From Ailanthus altissimus (Eukaryota; Streptophyta; Magnoliopsida; Sapindales; Simaroubaceae), in assembly GCA_946807835.1 (NCBI GenBank), contig OX327691.1, positions 1,872,188 to 1,936,187 of the forward strand: a stretch of DNA of 64,000 bases. The letters run 5' to 3'. The position numbers were made by a program, and so were the translations under genes. Under the pieces are notes generated by a model. That model was not told where the DNA came from. It saw only the letters and a program-made list of their open reading frames with translations, and did no database searches. How positions within the stretch are numbered: position 1 is the first letter of the stretch; each line of letters opens with the position of its first letter. This document shows positions 46,654-58,339 of the stretch, in pieces.

Positions 46654-48809
46654 TGACATGACCCACATTGAGACCTTCTACTATAGATCCCAGCGGCCCT
46701 GCCCGGCACCCCGATAGAAGTTTCTCAAAATTTAACTGCGTAAGTTGAGAAATTCTGCGAGACGAACCCCTTTTTAGTTCTTGCTATTACTAAGAAACTC
46801 TTGGAAAATACATAGAAATGGCATCTTAATTGTTTTTTTAAAAAAAGAGCAAAGTTTCCCCTATTTTTCTTCAAAATCCAATACAAAACCTATAAAGAAA
46901 TTGCACTTCTATTTCAAACACTTCTCTATACTATCAAATAGGATCTTCGGCCCTTTCCAAAATCAATCCAACTCAACTCAATAATTTTATTAAAATCACA
47001 AAACTGGCACACTCATAAAAAGTAAAAACGATCATCATAAATGTTTGTGCAAAACATATGTACAAATACACATGCATATAGCTACTATGCAAAAAGAAAA
47101 AAGAGTGTTATTTAGCACATTTACATGTATACAATGATATTTAGATTTGGCCCACTAATCAGCAGTAGGAGAATCAGCAACTTGTGTACTCAGACCTAGA
47201 CTTGGGAAGGGGGTTTAGAAAACATAAAACACAAAACAAGTGAGCTAAAGGAGTTTAGTGAGTGCATTTAAGATTTCAAATTTAACATAAAATTTTGCAT
47301 AAATATAAATTATAAAAGACATGTATAATTCATGTTTCTAAAACTTATATAAAGCTGTAAAATAGTTTCTAACATCATATGCCGAGTGGGTTTATTTAGA
47401 TCTTCGAAAAATAATATCCAAAATCTGTACAACATAATAACTAGCATAAGCATATAAACGCATAATATGCAGTCGGTAGATCAAAAATTAGTAAAGCCCT
47501 CCCTCGGCCATTTTCTTATTAAACTACACCAATGGTAACCCTAAAGCTCTATACTCACGCAGCGACTCAACTAGCACCGCACACGTGAGTAGGTCACGAA
47601 GCGCCTCAACTAGCAGCACCCACAGTGACATCGCAATGGCTATGCAGTAGAATCCTACATCGCCTACATATAGCGAGACAATACCCCGTACACATAAAGC
47701 GACTCATATAACTCGACAACCCGACTTCTCAGAGATAGTGACACACCCCCAATACCTGCCCATGTGTACAGGATCTACCAGCTGGGTCTAATACCATTAC
47801 CACCACTATAATCTAAGGATACCAATGGCCTTTGAAACAAATGTAGTAATTTTAAAGCTGTTTCTCAAACCGAACATGTAAAAACATATCTATCGACATA
47901 TATCAAAATCATAAATCATGTTTATGCATTAAAAGCACATAAAACATACATTTTTATTATGCAGAAACATAATAAACAAAAGATAAAGAAAATGACAGAT
48001 TTTCACTCACAACCGCTCCGAGTTCAATTTCGTTTCGGATTTCTGCTCCCGTTACCGGTCTCGGTTTTCTTCACCTTGCCAATTTCTTCAATTTGATGAC
48101 TCCTTCAAGCTCTATACTAGAATTCAACTCAATCTCTTTTTCTTGTATATTTACTAATGGAGGCTTCAATTGAGCTTAGGAACTTATACTTGACCTTATT
48201 ATAGCTTGATTAAGCATGAAAAATCATGAAACAAACTGAAATTTCACTGTAGCAGCAGCACTCTTCTCTTGTACGAATTTTGGTTCTCTTTTGCTTTAAG
48301 TGTTATGCTTGAATCTCTTGAAATTTCTATACACTTCTACTATATATATAGTGCTCCCTCAATTGACTAATTTACCCCTCAACTTACTCTAAATTTCTAA
48401 TTTTTCATTGGTTGATAACTAAGTATGCAATTGGTTCCTTTGTAACTATTTAGTTAGAATAGTCAAAGGAACTAATTAGAATTTCTAACTTGGCAATCCA
48501 TGAAATTGTCTCTAATTGGTCCATTCTTTAATATATGGATTGTGTTTCTCAATAATGGCTTGTTCTATACATAACCCTTAAATGAAAATTCATGTGGTAA
48601 ATTAAAATTTCCTTTTCTAAGCCAATAGAGAAAAATTCCAAAAAATATTCTAGGGTCGTCCGACGCTCTGACCGAGTGTGAAATTACCAAATTACCTCTA
48701 ATATCTCTCACGCGCACCATAGAAAAAAATATTTCTAATAGGGTTAGAATCCGGATACCTCACGGTGTCTTCATTACTCTATACCGAAATCTAGGGATTG
48801 GATATTATA
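46654..48809 (-). mobile_element. 3' LTR of element D, intronless form
   Basis: On minus it starts TATAATATCC (TG changed to TA) and ends GGGTCATGTCA. Length 2,156 bp. It contains the TATA box (plus strand TATATATATAG near 48341-48351), the joined 59-nt exon and the conserved structured block, with CCCCGTACACAT at about 47683-47694 facing ATGTGTACAGG. Confidence 0.88.
48075..48133 (-). other. Spliced-in 59-nt leader exon, D 3' LTR
   Basis: On minus it is preceded by ...AAAAAGAG and followed by GTGAAGAAAACC, with no intron on either side. It is exactly 59 nt, as in the copies that keep the introns. Confidence 0.8.
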
Positions 48810-48813
48810 ATTT

Positions 48814-48824
48814 CACCCCTCCTT
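48814..48824 (-). promoter_or_regulatory. Polypurine tract of element D
   Basis: Plus-strand CACCCCTCCTT is the complement of the purine tract AAGGAGGGGTG beside the 3' LTR. Confidence 0.8.
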
Positions 48825-48829
48825 AAAAA

Positions 48830-50400
48830 ACTTTCATCCTCAAAATTTAAATTGTACCTATCTCGAAGAGGTGGGGATGTTGTACTCGCATCTGATCTTC
48901 ATATTTCCACGTGGCTTCTTCTACTCCATGGTTCATCCATAACACCTTCATTAGGGAAATGCTTTTATTACGAAGCACTTGCTCCTTTTGTTCTAGGATT
49001 TGCACAGGCTTCTCTTCGTAGGTCAAATTCTCATTCAAATTTACTAATTGTTCCCTTATAATGTGCGAATGATCTGCTAAATACTTGTAAAGCATAGAAA
49101 CGTAAAACACATCATAGATTCTAGCCAGATCTTTTGGTAATCACAGATGATATGCTACCTCCCCAACTCTTTCAATTATCTCATACGGCCCAATGTATCG
49201 GGGACTCAATTTTCCTCGCTTCCCGAATCTTAGTACTCCCTTCTATAGCGATATCTTCAAAATACCTTATCACTAATCTAAAACTCCAAGTCTCTTCTCC
49301 TGTTATCTGTATAACTCTTCTGTCTATCATTAGCTATTTTCAATCTCTGCCTAATAACTTGAATCTTTTTCGAAGTAATCTGGATAATTTTTGGGCCGAT
49401 CAGCTTCCTTTCACCTACCTCATTCTATCAAACTGAAGTTCTGCACTTTCTTCCATACAATGCTTCATATGGTGCCATCCCGATGTTAGTCTGGTAACTA
49501 TTATTACAGGCGAACTCCATTAGCGGCAGATGAGTATCCCAACTCACCTTAAACTCCATAACACATGCTCTAAGCATATCCTCAAGTATCTGAATTGTCC
49601 ATTCAAACTAGCCATTTGTCTGTGGATGAAATGTCGTACTGAAATTCAATCTAGTGCCTAGAGCTTTCTATAAGCTGGGCCAAAATTGAAAAGTGAACTG
49701 TGGATCCCTGTCAGACACAATGGATACTAGAATACCATGGAGTCGTACCACCTCATCTACGTATAACTGGGCTAATTTATCTAAAGAATAACTGCTTCTT
49801 ATGGGTAGAAAATGGGCAGATTTCGTCAGTCTATCAACAATTACTCATTTTGCGTCATTGCCTCTCTGGCTACGCGGAAGTCCTACCACGAAGTCCATCA
49901 TTATTCTCTCTAATTTTCACTTCGGAATCGAAAGGGGTTGCAAGAGACCTGCAGGTTTCTAATGTTCAGCCTTGACTTGCTGGCAAGTTAGGCATCTTGA
50001 GACAAATTCAGCTATATTTGTCTTCATGCCCTTCCACCAGCAGTGTTCCTTTAGGGTATGATACATCTTTGTGCTCCCTAAATGCATAACATATGCAGAA
50101 TAATGAGCTTCTTCCATAATCTCTCTTTTTAACTCATTTACATCTGAAACACATAATCTCCGACCCAAGGTTACTACACCATCCTCGGTCACTGAAAGAT
50201 CCTTCCGCTGCCCGAACTCGATTTCACCCTTCAATTTAACTACTTGTGGATCTTGAGTCTGTAGTACTCTGATCCGATCAACCAGCATTGGACGGACCTG
50301 AAATGTGGCTAATAATGCTCCTGAATCTGACAATTCTAATTTTACACCCAAAGACCTCAATTTTATCAACATTGATAGATATGCGACCTTTAAGTGAGTT
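48830..50400 (-). pseudogene. Element D integrase and chromodomain-like tail
   Basis: Minus-strand pieces include part of 49959-50498 with the HHCC region (E-E-A-H near 50100; C-L-T-C-Q-Q-V-K near 49985), then broken core pieces to about 49430. The tail is 48847-49110, with V-L-W-M-N-H-G-V-E-E-A-T-W-K and M-R-V-Q-H-P-H-L-F. The tail length and pattern fit the chromodomain-like end of Tekay/Del-type integrases. Stops separate the pieces. Confidence 0.85.
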
Positions 50401-51660
50401 ATTAAACCGACAGCCTTTCTACTGAGAGCATTTACTACCACGTTAACATTTCTCAGATGGTACTCCAGGGTGCACTCATAATCTTTAATAAGCTCCAACT
50501 ACCTTCTCTACCTCATATTTAATTCTTTTCTTGGTGAATAAATACTGCAGGCTCTTATGGTCCGTAAAAATCTTACAATGAACCCCATACAAATAATACC
50601 TCCAAATTCTTAGAGCAAAAACTACTGTAGCTAGTCTTAGGTCGTCTGTAGGATAATTTTATTCATACTTCTTTAATTGTCTGGAAGCATAGGCTATTAC
50701 TTTCTCCTTCTACATCAGTACACAACCTAGACCGTGCCTAGAAGCATCACAATATATGGTAAATCCGTCCTTCCCCAATAGAAGTGTAAACACTGGGGAC
50801 GAAGTCAACCTTCACTTTAGCTCTTCGAAACTCTTCTGGCACTCTTCCAACCATACAAACTTATCTTCTTTTCAGGTTAGTTTAGTCAGAGGAGAGGCTA
50901 TCTTTGAGAATCCCTCTACAAACTTCCTATAATATCCAGCCAAACCCAAGAAACTACAAACCTCCGTCACATTCTTGGGCTGTCTCTAATTTACTATGGC
51001 TTCAATCTTCTGGGGATTTACTGTTACCCCTTCTGCAGAGATTACATACTATAAAAAATGCAACCCTATGTTAGTTCTGCGTGTGTGTTTTACATCGGCT
51101 ACAGAGATTACAACTGATGCTCCCTTAAGGTTTGCAAAACAATCCTAGGTTATTCTGCGTGTTTTTCCTCACTGCTTGAATAAACCAGTATATCATCAAT
51201 AAATACTATCACAAACCGATCTAAATAGGATCGAAAAACTCTGTTCATGAGATCCATAAAAGCGGCTGGGGCATTAGTCAGTCCAAAAGGCATAATCAAG
51301 AATTCAAATGCCCATATCGGGTCCTAAAGGCCATTTTGGGAACATTTTCCTCCTGAATTTTCAATTGATGATAGTCTGACCTCAGATCTATCTTGAAAAA
51401 TACTCTAGCCCCCTGTAGTTGATCAAAAAAATCATCAATTCTTGAAAATGAATATTGATTACGCACTGTTACTTTATTCAGTTCCCTGTAATCAATGCAT
51501 AATCTCATACTTCCGTCTTTCTTCTTTACAAATAAAATCGGTGCTTTCCAAGGAGAAGTACTCGATCTAATGAAACTCTTATTCACCAACTCTTCTAGCT
51601 GAACCTTCAATTTTTTCAATTCTGAAGAAGCCATTCTATAGGGTGCTTTGGAATTTGGTT
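50401..51660 (-). pseudogene. Element D reverse transcriptase and RNase H
   Basis: RT pieces: 51296-51634 with [34 protein letters not shown] (the family has S-G-Y-H-Q, so Gly is Asp here) and F-R-T-R-Y-G-H. The F-G-L-T-N-A-P segment follows at about 51270. The catalytic box region near 51190-51205 reads I-D-D. RNase H includes T-D-H-K near 50560 and an E-Y-H-L-R-N-V-N-V-V-V-N-A-L-S-R-K segment at about 50450. A local rearrangement near 51060-51125 adds sequence resembling a duplicated stretch. Confidence 0.85.
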
Positions 51661-52276
51661 GCGTTCCAAGAGTACTTCTATTTTAAACTCTATCTCTCTA
51701 TCTGGAGGTAAGCTCGGAAGATCCTTTGGGAATATATCTGAAAACTCCCTAACCACTAGAATATCCTCCAATTTCATTCCACCGTCTCTTACTTCTATGG
51801 CATAGACTAAGTACCCCTGACACGACTTCTGAAGTATCTTTCTTTCCCTCATTACCGACACCATATTGGCGGGAAGTGATTTTCTCATCCCACAGAAAAT
51901 TACTTCTGTTCCCCCTGGGCAATATAAATTGACTTCTTTTCGAAAACAATCCACTGAGGCCCGATATTTAGACAACCAATCCATCGCAAAAATCTCTGAT
52001 GGCCAGCACAATCAAATCTGCCATGAACTCTTGGCCCTCAATATTGATTTTACTACCCCTATACACCCTTTCTACTACAATAGAGTCTCATGTAGGAAGA
52101 TACACTACTACCGTACAATCTAATAACTGGGGCACTATACTAGCATTTGCAGCAAACTCTATAGAAATAAAATAATGGGTAGCTCTAGGATCTATCAGTA
52201 TATAAGCATCTCTATCAAAAATTGACATCGTACCAATCATAACCTCTAGAGCCGCATCCGCCTCCTGCTGGGTCAC
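51640..52276 (-). pseudogene. Element D protease and linker to RT
   Basis: Frame 52088-52276 starts M-T-Q-Q-E-A-D-A and has D-P-R-A-T-H-Y-F-I-S where the family has D-P-G-A-T-H-S-F-I-S: the active-site Gly is Arg and Ser is Tyr, so the enzyme would be dead even without stops. Frame 51616-52011 gives the protease end (M-D-W-L-S-K-Y-R-A-S-V-D) and the linker to RT, with F-P-K-D-L-P-S-L-P-P-D-R-E. Confidence 0.83.
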
Positions 52277-53498
52277 TGCAAATACCCTAGCCTGGGCATG
52301 AGGTTTGCCTTGTAGTCCTTCGAATGATCCTCCTCGACCGGCTCCCCTATTAGGCTGGCTCGAGCCGCTTGACCTTCTAAATTAGAAACCGCCTCGAATC
52401 TATCCTCAACCACCACTAGTTTATCCCAAAGCTAGTTATCTATCTTCTGGCTTACTGCGAGCTCCATCATTTGGGCAATCTCTCATGTAGTGCCCTCTTG
52501 ACCACACTTATAACAACCGATAGTCCCCTTCCTAAAATCATCCGGATGGGCCTTACCACATTTATTACACACCAAAAAATTCTTCCAACTCTACTTAGTG
52601 CTTCGGAATCTGGCCGATGGTTGCCTAACAGAAGCTTAACTGGATTGAGCTCCTTGGCTTGGTCTCTAACTACTAGACCATGTAGATCACTCCTCTGTTC
52701 GTGTGAATTTACTAGGTCCTCCTCGAGAACCACCTAACCAACCTCTTTTCTGGCCTTGTTGTTTCAGTTTAGGAATGGCCGCCATAATTCTTTCAACTCG
52801 AGTTGCAACTTCCACTAATGCTCCATACTGAGCATAGGCTGCTGATACCATGTACACCCTGATCCGAGGATTGAGACCCAATGCAAACCGATTAGCCTTC
52901 TGCTCTTTATTATCAGCTATAAAGGGAACGACACGGAGGAGCTCTGAAAACTTCTTCTTATACTCTGCCACTAAGAGAGAACCTTGTTCCAGGTTGAAGA
53001 ACTCTTATATCTTCACATCTTTATAAATTTTAGGGTAGAACTTATTCTGAAATTCTCTTTGAAAAGTGCCCAAGACACCCCATCGGCACTTCTCCTTTGC
53101 AAGGCCTTCCACTAATCTTTCGCTCCTTCTCTCAATAGAAATACAGAGTATACCACCATCTGTTCTGCAGTACATCCCATAACCTGAAACATTTCTTCAT
53201 TGTTCTCTAACTAGAATAGGGATTTCTCGGGATCTTCTGTACCATCATAAGATTTAGCGCCCAATTTTTTGGCGCGCTCAATGGACACTCCAGTCTCTCT
53301 CGACTGTTAGATTGCTGCTGCTAGTATCTGGGCCATCTGTGCTACATTCATGTTTCCACCTTCTCGCTCGGTAGTCTGAGATAATTCATGAGGGGTCTGA
53401 GGCATAGGAACATTTACCGACTCATTCCCCTGCTCCTCTTTAGATGCAAGAGCCTCTGCAGCTGCTCTCCTAGTATGTGGGTCCCCACGACGATGCAT
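52277..53498 (-). pseudogene. Element D gag
   Basis: The ATG at 53498 opens M-H-R-R-G-D-P, the family start. The N-terminal piece runs to 53307 with the N-V-A-Q-M-A-Q-I-L-A-A-A-I helix. The capsid core is in several frames, with a clear piece at 52687-52971 (M-A-E-Y-K-K-K-F-S-E-L-L-R, then A-L-G-L-N-P-R-I-R-V). The first zinc knuckle near 52530-52570 has a changed last Cys, and the second (C-Y-K-C-G-Q-E-G) lacks its His. At least six stops or frameshifts occur. Confidence 0.85.
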
Positions 53499-53633
53499 AT
53501 TTTTTGTGAATTTAAAGATACAAATGATTATCAAATGCCTAGAATTCAATTTACTAAACATAGAAAAATATGCATGCAACTTCAAGAATCTCATTGTAAA
53601 AATAAACTTTTTAACTAAAACTTCAAAATTTGG

Positions 53634-53645
53634 GCTCTGATAGCA
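53634..53645 (-). promoter_or_regulatory. Primer binding site of element D, mutated
   Basis: Plus-strand GCTCTGATAGCA corresponds to the complement of TGGTATCAGAGC with one change, next to the 5' LTR end. Confidence 0.8.
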
Positions 53646-53648
53646 CTC

Positions 53649-55645
53649 TAATAGGACCCGCCTCGAGACCCTCTACTGTAGATCCCAGCGGCCCTGTCAA
53701 GCACCCCGACAGAAGTTCCTTAGAATTTAGCTGGGTAAGTTGAGAAATTCTGTAAGGCGAACCCCTTTTTAGTTCTTGCTATTATTGAGAAACTCTTGGA
53801 ATATATATAGAAATGACATCTTAATTTTTTTAAAAAAAACAAGCAGAGTTTCCCCTATTTTTCTTCAAAATCCAATACAAAACCTGCAAAGAAACTGCAC
53901 TTCTATTTCAAACACTTCTCCATACTACCAAATAAGACCTTCCGTCTTTTCCGAAATCAATCTAACTCAACTCAATAATTTCATTAAAATCACAAAACTG
54001 GCACACTCATAAAAAGTAAAAATGATCATCATAATACCAAAACCTTTTCATGTTTATCCAAAATATATGTACAAATACACATACCTGTAGCTACTATGCA
54101 AAAAGCAAAAAGAGTGCTATTTAGCACATTTACATGTACAAAATGGTCTTCAGATTTGGCCCACTAATCAACAGTAGGAGAATCAACAGCTTGCGTACCG
54201 AGACCTGGATATGAGAAGGGGGTTTAGAAAACATAAAACACAAAATGAGTGAGCTAAAAGAGCTCAGTGAGTAATGCATAATATTCGATCAGTAGATAGA
54301 AAACTATTAAAGCCCTTGCTCGGCCATTTTCTTTTGAAACTATACCAATGGTAACCCTAAAGCTCTATACTCATGCAGCGACTCAACTAGCACCGTACAC
54401 GTGAGTAGGTCACGGGGTGCCTCAACTAGCAACACCTACAGTGACATCTCAAGACATCTCACTTGCTATGCAGCGAAATCCTACATCGCTTACATATAGT
54501 GAGACAATACCCCATACACATAGAGCGACTCACATGACTTGACAACCCGACTTCTCGGAGTTAGCGACACACCCCCAATACCTACCCATGTGTACGAAAA
54601 ATACTGACCGGGTCTAATATCATTACCACCACTATAATCTAAGGGTACCAATGGCCTTTGAAACAAATGTAGTAATTTTAAAGCTGTTTCTTAAACCGAA
54701 TATGTAAAAGCATATCTATGGATATATATCAAAATCATAAATCATGTTTATACATTAAAAGCACATAAAACATACATTTTTATTATGCGGAAACATAATC
54801 AACAAAAGATAAAGAAAATGACATATTTTCACTCACAACCGCTCCGAGCACAATTTTGCTCTAGATTTCTGCTCCCGTTACCTGTCTTGATTTTCTTCAC
54901 CTTGCCAATTTCTTCAATTAGATGACTCCTTCAAGCTCCACACTAGAATTCAACCCAATCTCTTTTTCTTGGATTTTCACTAATTGAGGCTTCAATTAAG
55001 CTTAGGAACTTATACTTGACCTTATTATAGCTTGATTAAGCATGAAAAAAAACTGAAATTTCACTATAGCAGCACCACTCTTCTCTTGCTCGAATTTTGG
55101 TTCTCTTTTGCTCTAAGTGTTATGCTTTAATATCTTGAAATTTCTACACACTTTTACTATTTATATAGTGCTCCCTCAATTGACCAATTTACCCCTCAAC
55201 TTACTCTAAATTTCTAATTTTTCATTGGTTGAAAACTAAGTATGCAATTGGTTCCTTTGTAACTATTTAGTTAGAATAGTCAAAGGAACTAACTAGAATT
55301 TCGAACTTGGCAATCCATGAAATTGTCTCTAATTGGTGCATTCTTTAATATATGGATTATGTTTCTCAACAATGGCTTGTTCCATACATAACCCTTAAAT
55401 GAAAATTCATGTGGTAAATTAAAATTTTCTTTTCCAAGCCAATAGAGAAAAATTCTAAAAAGTATTCTAGGGTCGTCCGACACTTTGACCGAATGTGAAA
55501 TTACTAAATTAGGCCTAATATCTCTCATGCGCAGCATAGAAAAAAATATTTCTAATAAAGCTAGAATTGGGTAACCCCATGGTGTCTTCATTACTCTATA
55601 CCGAAATCTAGGCGCCAATACTATTAATAGGAATTAGATATTACA
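53649..55645 (-). mobile_element. 5' LTR of element D, intronless form
   Basis: On minus it starts TGTAATATCT at 55645; the far end has decayed (TAATAGG in plus where the family has TGACAGG). It is 1,997 bp, shorter than its partner mainly because about 0.2 kb is missing at about 54275, where GTGAGT joins ATGCATAATATTC. The spliced 59-nt exon, the A-rich TATA region and the structured block are present. Confidence 0.87.
54901..54959 (-). other. Spliced-in 59-nt leader exon, D 5' LTR
   Basis: It is bordered on minus by ...AAAAAGAG and GTGAAGAAAATC with no intron on either side. It is the third independent view of the same exact joins. Confidence 0.8.
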
Positions 55646-55650
55646 ATAGC

Positions 55651-56400
55651 TTTCCCAATCTGAGATTTTCTTGAAAGTTAATGAGTGTCTTCTTATAACT
55701 AAGGCACTCATGTCAATAAACGCTTTGTAAAACCTCTAGAAAAGTTCTTTTAGAGACTCAAACTCTCATTGCTTAACATACATCATCATTGAGAGGTCTT
55801 TGGGCCTATCCTGAGCATATCGAAGCTAGAAAACAAAGGTCTCGGACAATTTTTCAAAGCTACAACATTAACTCAAGTTTCAAACTCTAAAACCAAGCTC
55901 TACCTATTTCACAAGAGTGTAGGGGAATAAGCGATATATCGTGTCATCATCTACACCTCGAATTAACATATAGTCTCTATAAAGTTCAAGAGCTCTGCGA
56001 TAGTGTTGTTCACTTCAATGGCCTCTACCTTCTTGTAGACTTAGCACTTAAGGAATCTCAGAGATCATTTTTGAATGGTTCCCATAGTCCCTAGCACTTC
56101 TTTATATACTTTCAGCAATGAACTAGATCTCTTTGTTAGATTGAGAATGGTACTTATTCTTACTAGCTTGTCTACCGTGTAAAGGCTCATGAGAACAATG
56201 ACTCTTATATTATTCATGGTGACTATGGGCAGGAACTGGCTAAGTCTGCCTGCTAGCATCCTTCTCTGTTCTCTTCTAGCTGGCAGTAACATTAATCATC
56301 GTACAATGTATTTCTTTGGTGAACCATTTGAATTGCCTTTGAGTGACGGAGACATCTTTATCAATTTGAACATTTAGTGATTTTGACTTTGAGTATACTT
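55651..56400 (-). pseudogene. Tat-like gypsy gag, N-terminal and core part
   Basis: Minus-strand pieces in several frames give the core of a retrotransposon gag domain: A-W-F near 55910, F-E-K-L-S-E-T-F-V-F then R-Y-A-Q-D-R-P-K-D-L-S near 55810-55860, and S-L-K-E-L-F-x-R-F-Y-K-A-F-I-D near 55720. Stops are frequent. The frame is continued by 46648-45921 once element D is removed. Upstream pieces to about 56380 are Ser/Lys/Arg-rich, as in the start of these proteins. Confidence 0.65.
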
Positions 56401-56708
56401 AAGAAATCTCTACATTGGCCCTTCTAAGTCCTCAAAAAGTTTCTCTATAGACTAATTTATGATCAATGAGCTAGTTTTTCTTAACATCTCAGGCCTATCG
56501 AGGCCACTTTAAACATTCAAAAATTTAATGGGTATAGGGAAAACTAAACTGCTGGGCCTGGTAATGCTAAACGTTGAGCTTGGACCAAGTGGTGCATGAT
56601 GAGAAATTAGGTACTGAATTAGGAATTTGTTGAGGATTGGTTCAATATGGAATTATACAATGGGGCCTTGCTATAGACAAAAAATGTTAAGCCAAAGATG
56701 TAAAACTC
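56401..56708. other. Unassigned sequence
   Basis: It lies between the Tat-like gag and the next LTR. No motif, RNA gene or terminus is visible. It may be the untranslated leader of the Tat-like element. Confidence 0.3.
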
Positions 56709-58339
56709 TGTTACTAACAATAATGTAGATACCTAGATTTTGATATAAAGCGATAAAGAAACCATAGGGTTACCCGATTTCAACCTTATTAGAAATTATT
56801 TTATGGTGCGCGTAAGAGGTATTAGATCTAAATTGGTAATTTCACAATCGATTGGAGAGTCGGATGATCATGAAATATTTTCAAAAATTTTCAATTGGCT
56901 TAGAAATGGAAAATTCAACTTAAGCACACATAAATTCCAAGTGAGCCTTATACATGAAACAAGACTTTGTTAAGAAACACAATCCATGTGTTAGTAAATG
57001 GACCAATTAGAGACAAGTTGATGGATTGCCAAATTGGAATCCTAGTGTAGTTCCTTTGACTATTCTAATCAAATAGTTAGAAAGGAACCAATTAAATACT
57101 CTCATTTCTAACCAATGGTATCTTTGATATTTAGAGTTTAGTTGAGGAGAAAATTGGACATTTTAGAGGGCACCATAAAGGTGAATAGGTGCTGAAAAAA
57201 TTGTCTTAAGATGAAAAGCAAAAATTGAAACAAAATGGGAGTTGTCGGCAAAAATTGGAGACAAAATAGGGAGAGTACAGAACTATTTCCAACAGTAAAG
57301 TTCAAGGCTTTTTCATAATTTTTCATGCATGATCAAGCTAAGCTCAAGTTCCTAAAGCTAAATAGATCATGCACTAATGAAAAACCCAAGCAAAAGAGGT
57401 AAGAAAACATCATTTAGTAATCGGGGTATATGATTTTTCAAGATTATTTCAATTAATATCTTTGGCTGAATTATTGATTTAGATTTCAGTTGAATTCAAG
57501 TGTAGAGCTCAAATGTGACACCAAACTAAAGGAATTAATAAGGTATGAATTAGGGTTTGGTGTGATTTTGATGTAGAAACTTCAATTGAATAGTATTAGG
57601 GCATTAAAAACAAATTAACATGAATTGAATGCCATTGGAATAAGAAATTGAGAAAAGAATTGTGTTAGGTGAGAAGGGTGATTTCTGCCACTTTAGGAAT
57701 TTTAGGGTTTGAGTTGTGTTTTAGTTCAATTGTTGTGTATGAATAATTTCTTGTGTCAATTGGTTGTAATATAGATGATGAAAAATCAAGAATGAAATAA
57801 AGGGGACATAATTGTCCACTCTTGGTAAGATGAAGGGCAATTATGTCCAACCGAATTATTAGAGTGTTAAGCAATTTTATGGCGTCGGATAGTGAAATTA
57901 AACAAGATTAAATTTTGTGAAAATGAAAAAAATGGAAAGTGGAGTCCATTTGGGCTTTGTAAGCCAATTAGGGCGCTTACTAGTTTAGGTGTAATTTTAG
58001 CATTAGTAAATGTTTAAAATGTCAACTGTGGCATATAGGTGAAGAAAACCGAAAACGGTAAACGAAGGAAAATTTTCGGAGAAGAATTGAGCTTGGAGCG
58101 TTTGGTGAGTGAAAATCTATAATTGTTTATCTTTTGTTTAATATGTTTCAGTATATTGGAGTTTTATATTTTATGTGATTTTAAATGTATAAGCATGATT
58201 GACAGTTTTCAGTATATTATTATAATTATAAATTTCTATGTTCAATTTGAGAAATTGTTTTTAAAGTTATTAATTATTTTTCAAAGGCCATTGGTACCCT
58301 TAGATTTACAGTGTGGTGATGATAGTTTAAGACTCGGCT
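56709..58339 (+). mobile_element. B-family LTR, plus strand, left part
   Basis: It is homologous to the B LTR from its start (slightly damaged: TGTTACTAACAATAATG replaces TGTAATATCC...AGTATAGG) through both leader introns to the GTTTAAGACTCGG words of the structured block. It is interrupted at 58339 by an inverted B-family LTR and resumes at 63952. The U3 TATA box has decayed to CACCATAAAGG (about 57171-57181). Its 3' end is beyond the window. Confidence 0.8.

Larger units (their letters stand above)
46654..55645 (-). mobile_element. Gypsy chromovirus element D, both LTRs intronless
   Basis: The order on the minus strand is 5' LTR (53649-55645), primer site, gag, protease, RT/RNase H, integrase with chromodomain-like tail, polypurine tract and 3' LTR (46654-48809): about 9.0 kb and not interrupted by another insertion. 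Flanks in plus orientation are ATAGT (46649-46653) and ATAGC (55646-55650), 4 of 5 matching, inside a Tat-like gag. Stops and frameshifts inactivate it. Both LTRs lack both leader introns at the exact splice borders. Confidence 0.9.

Noticed and set aside
49134..49436. 100-codon plus-strand ORF
   Set aside because: It is antisense to element D integrase.
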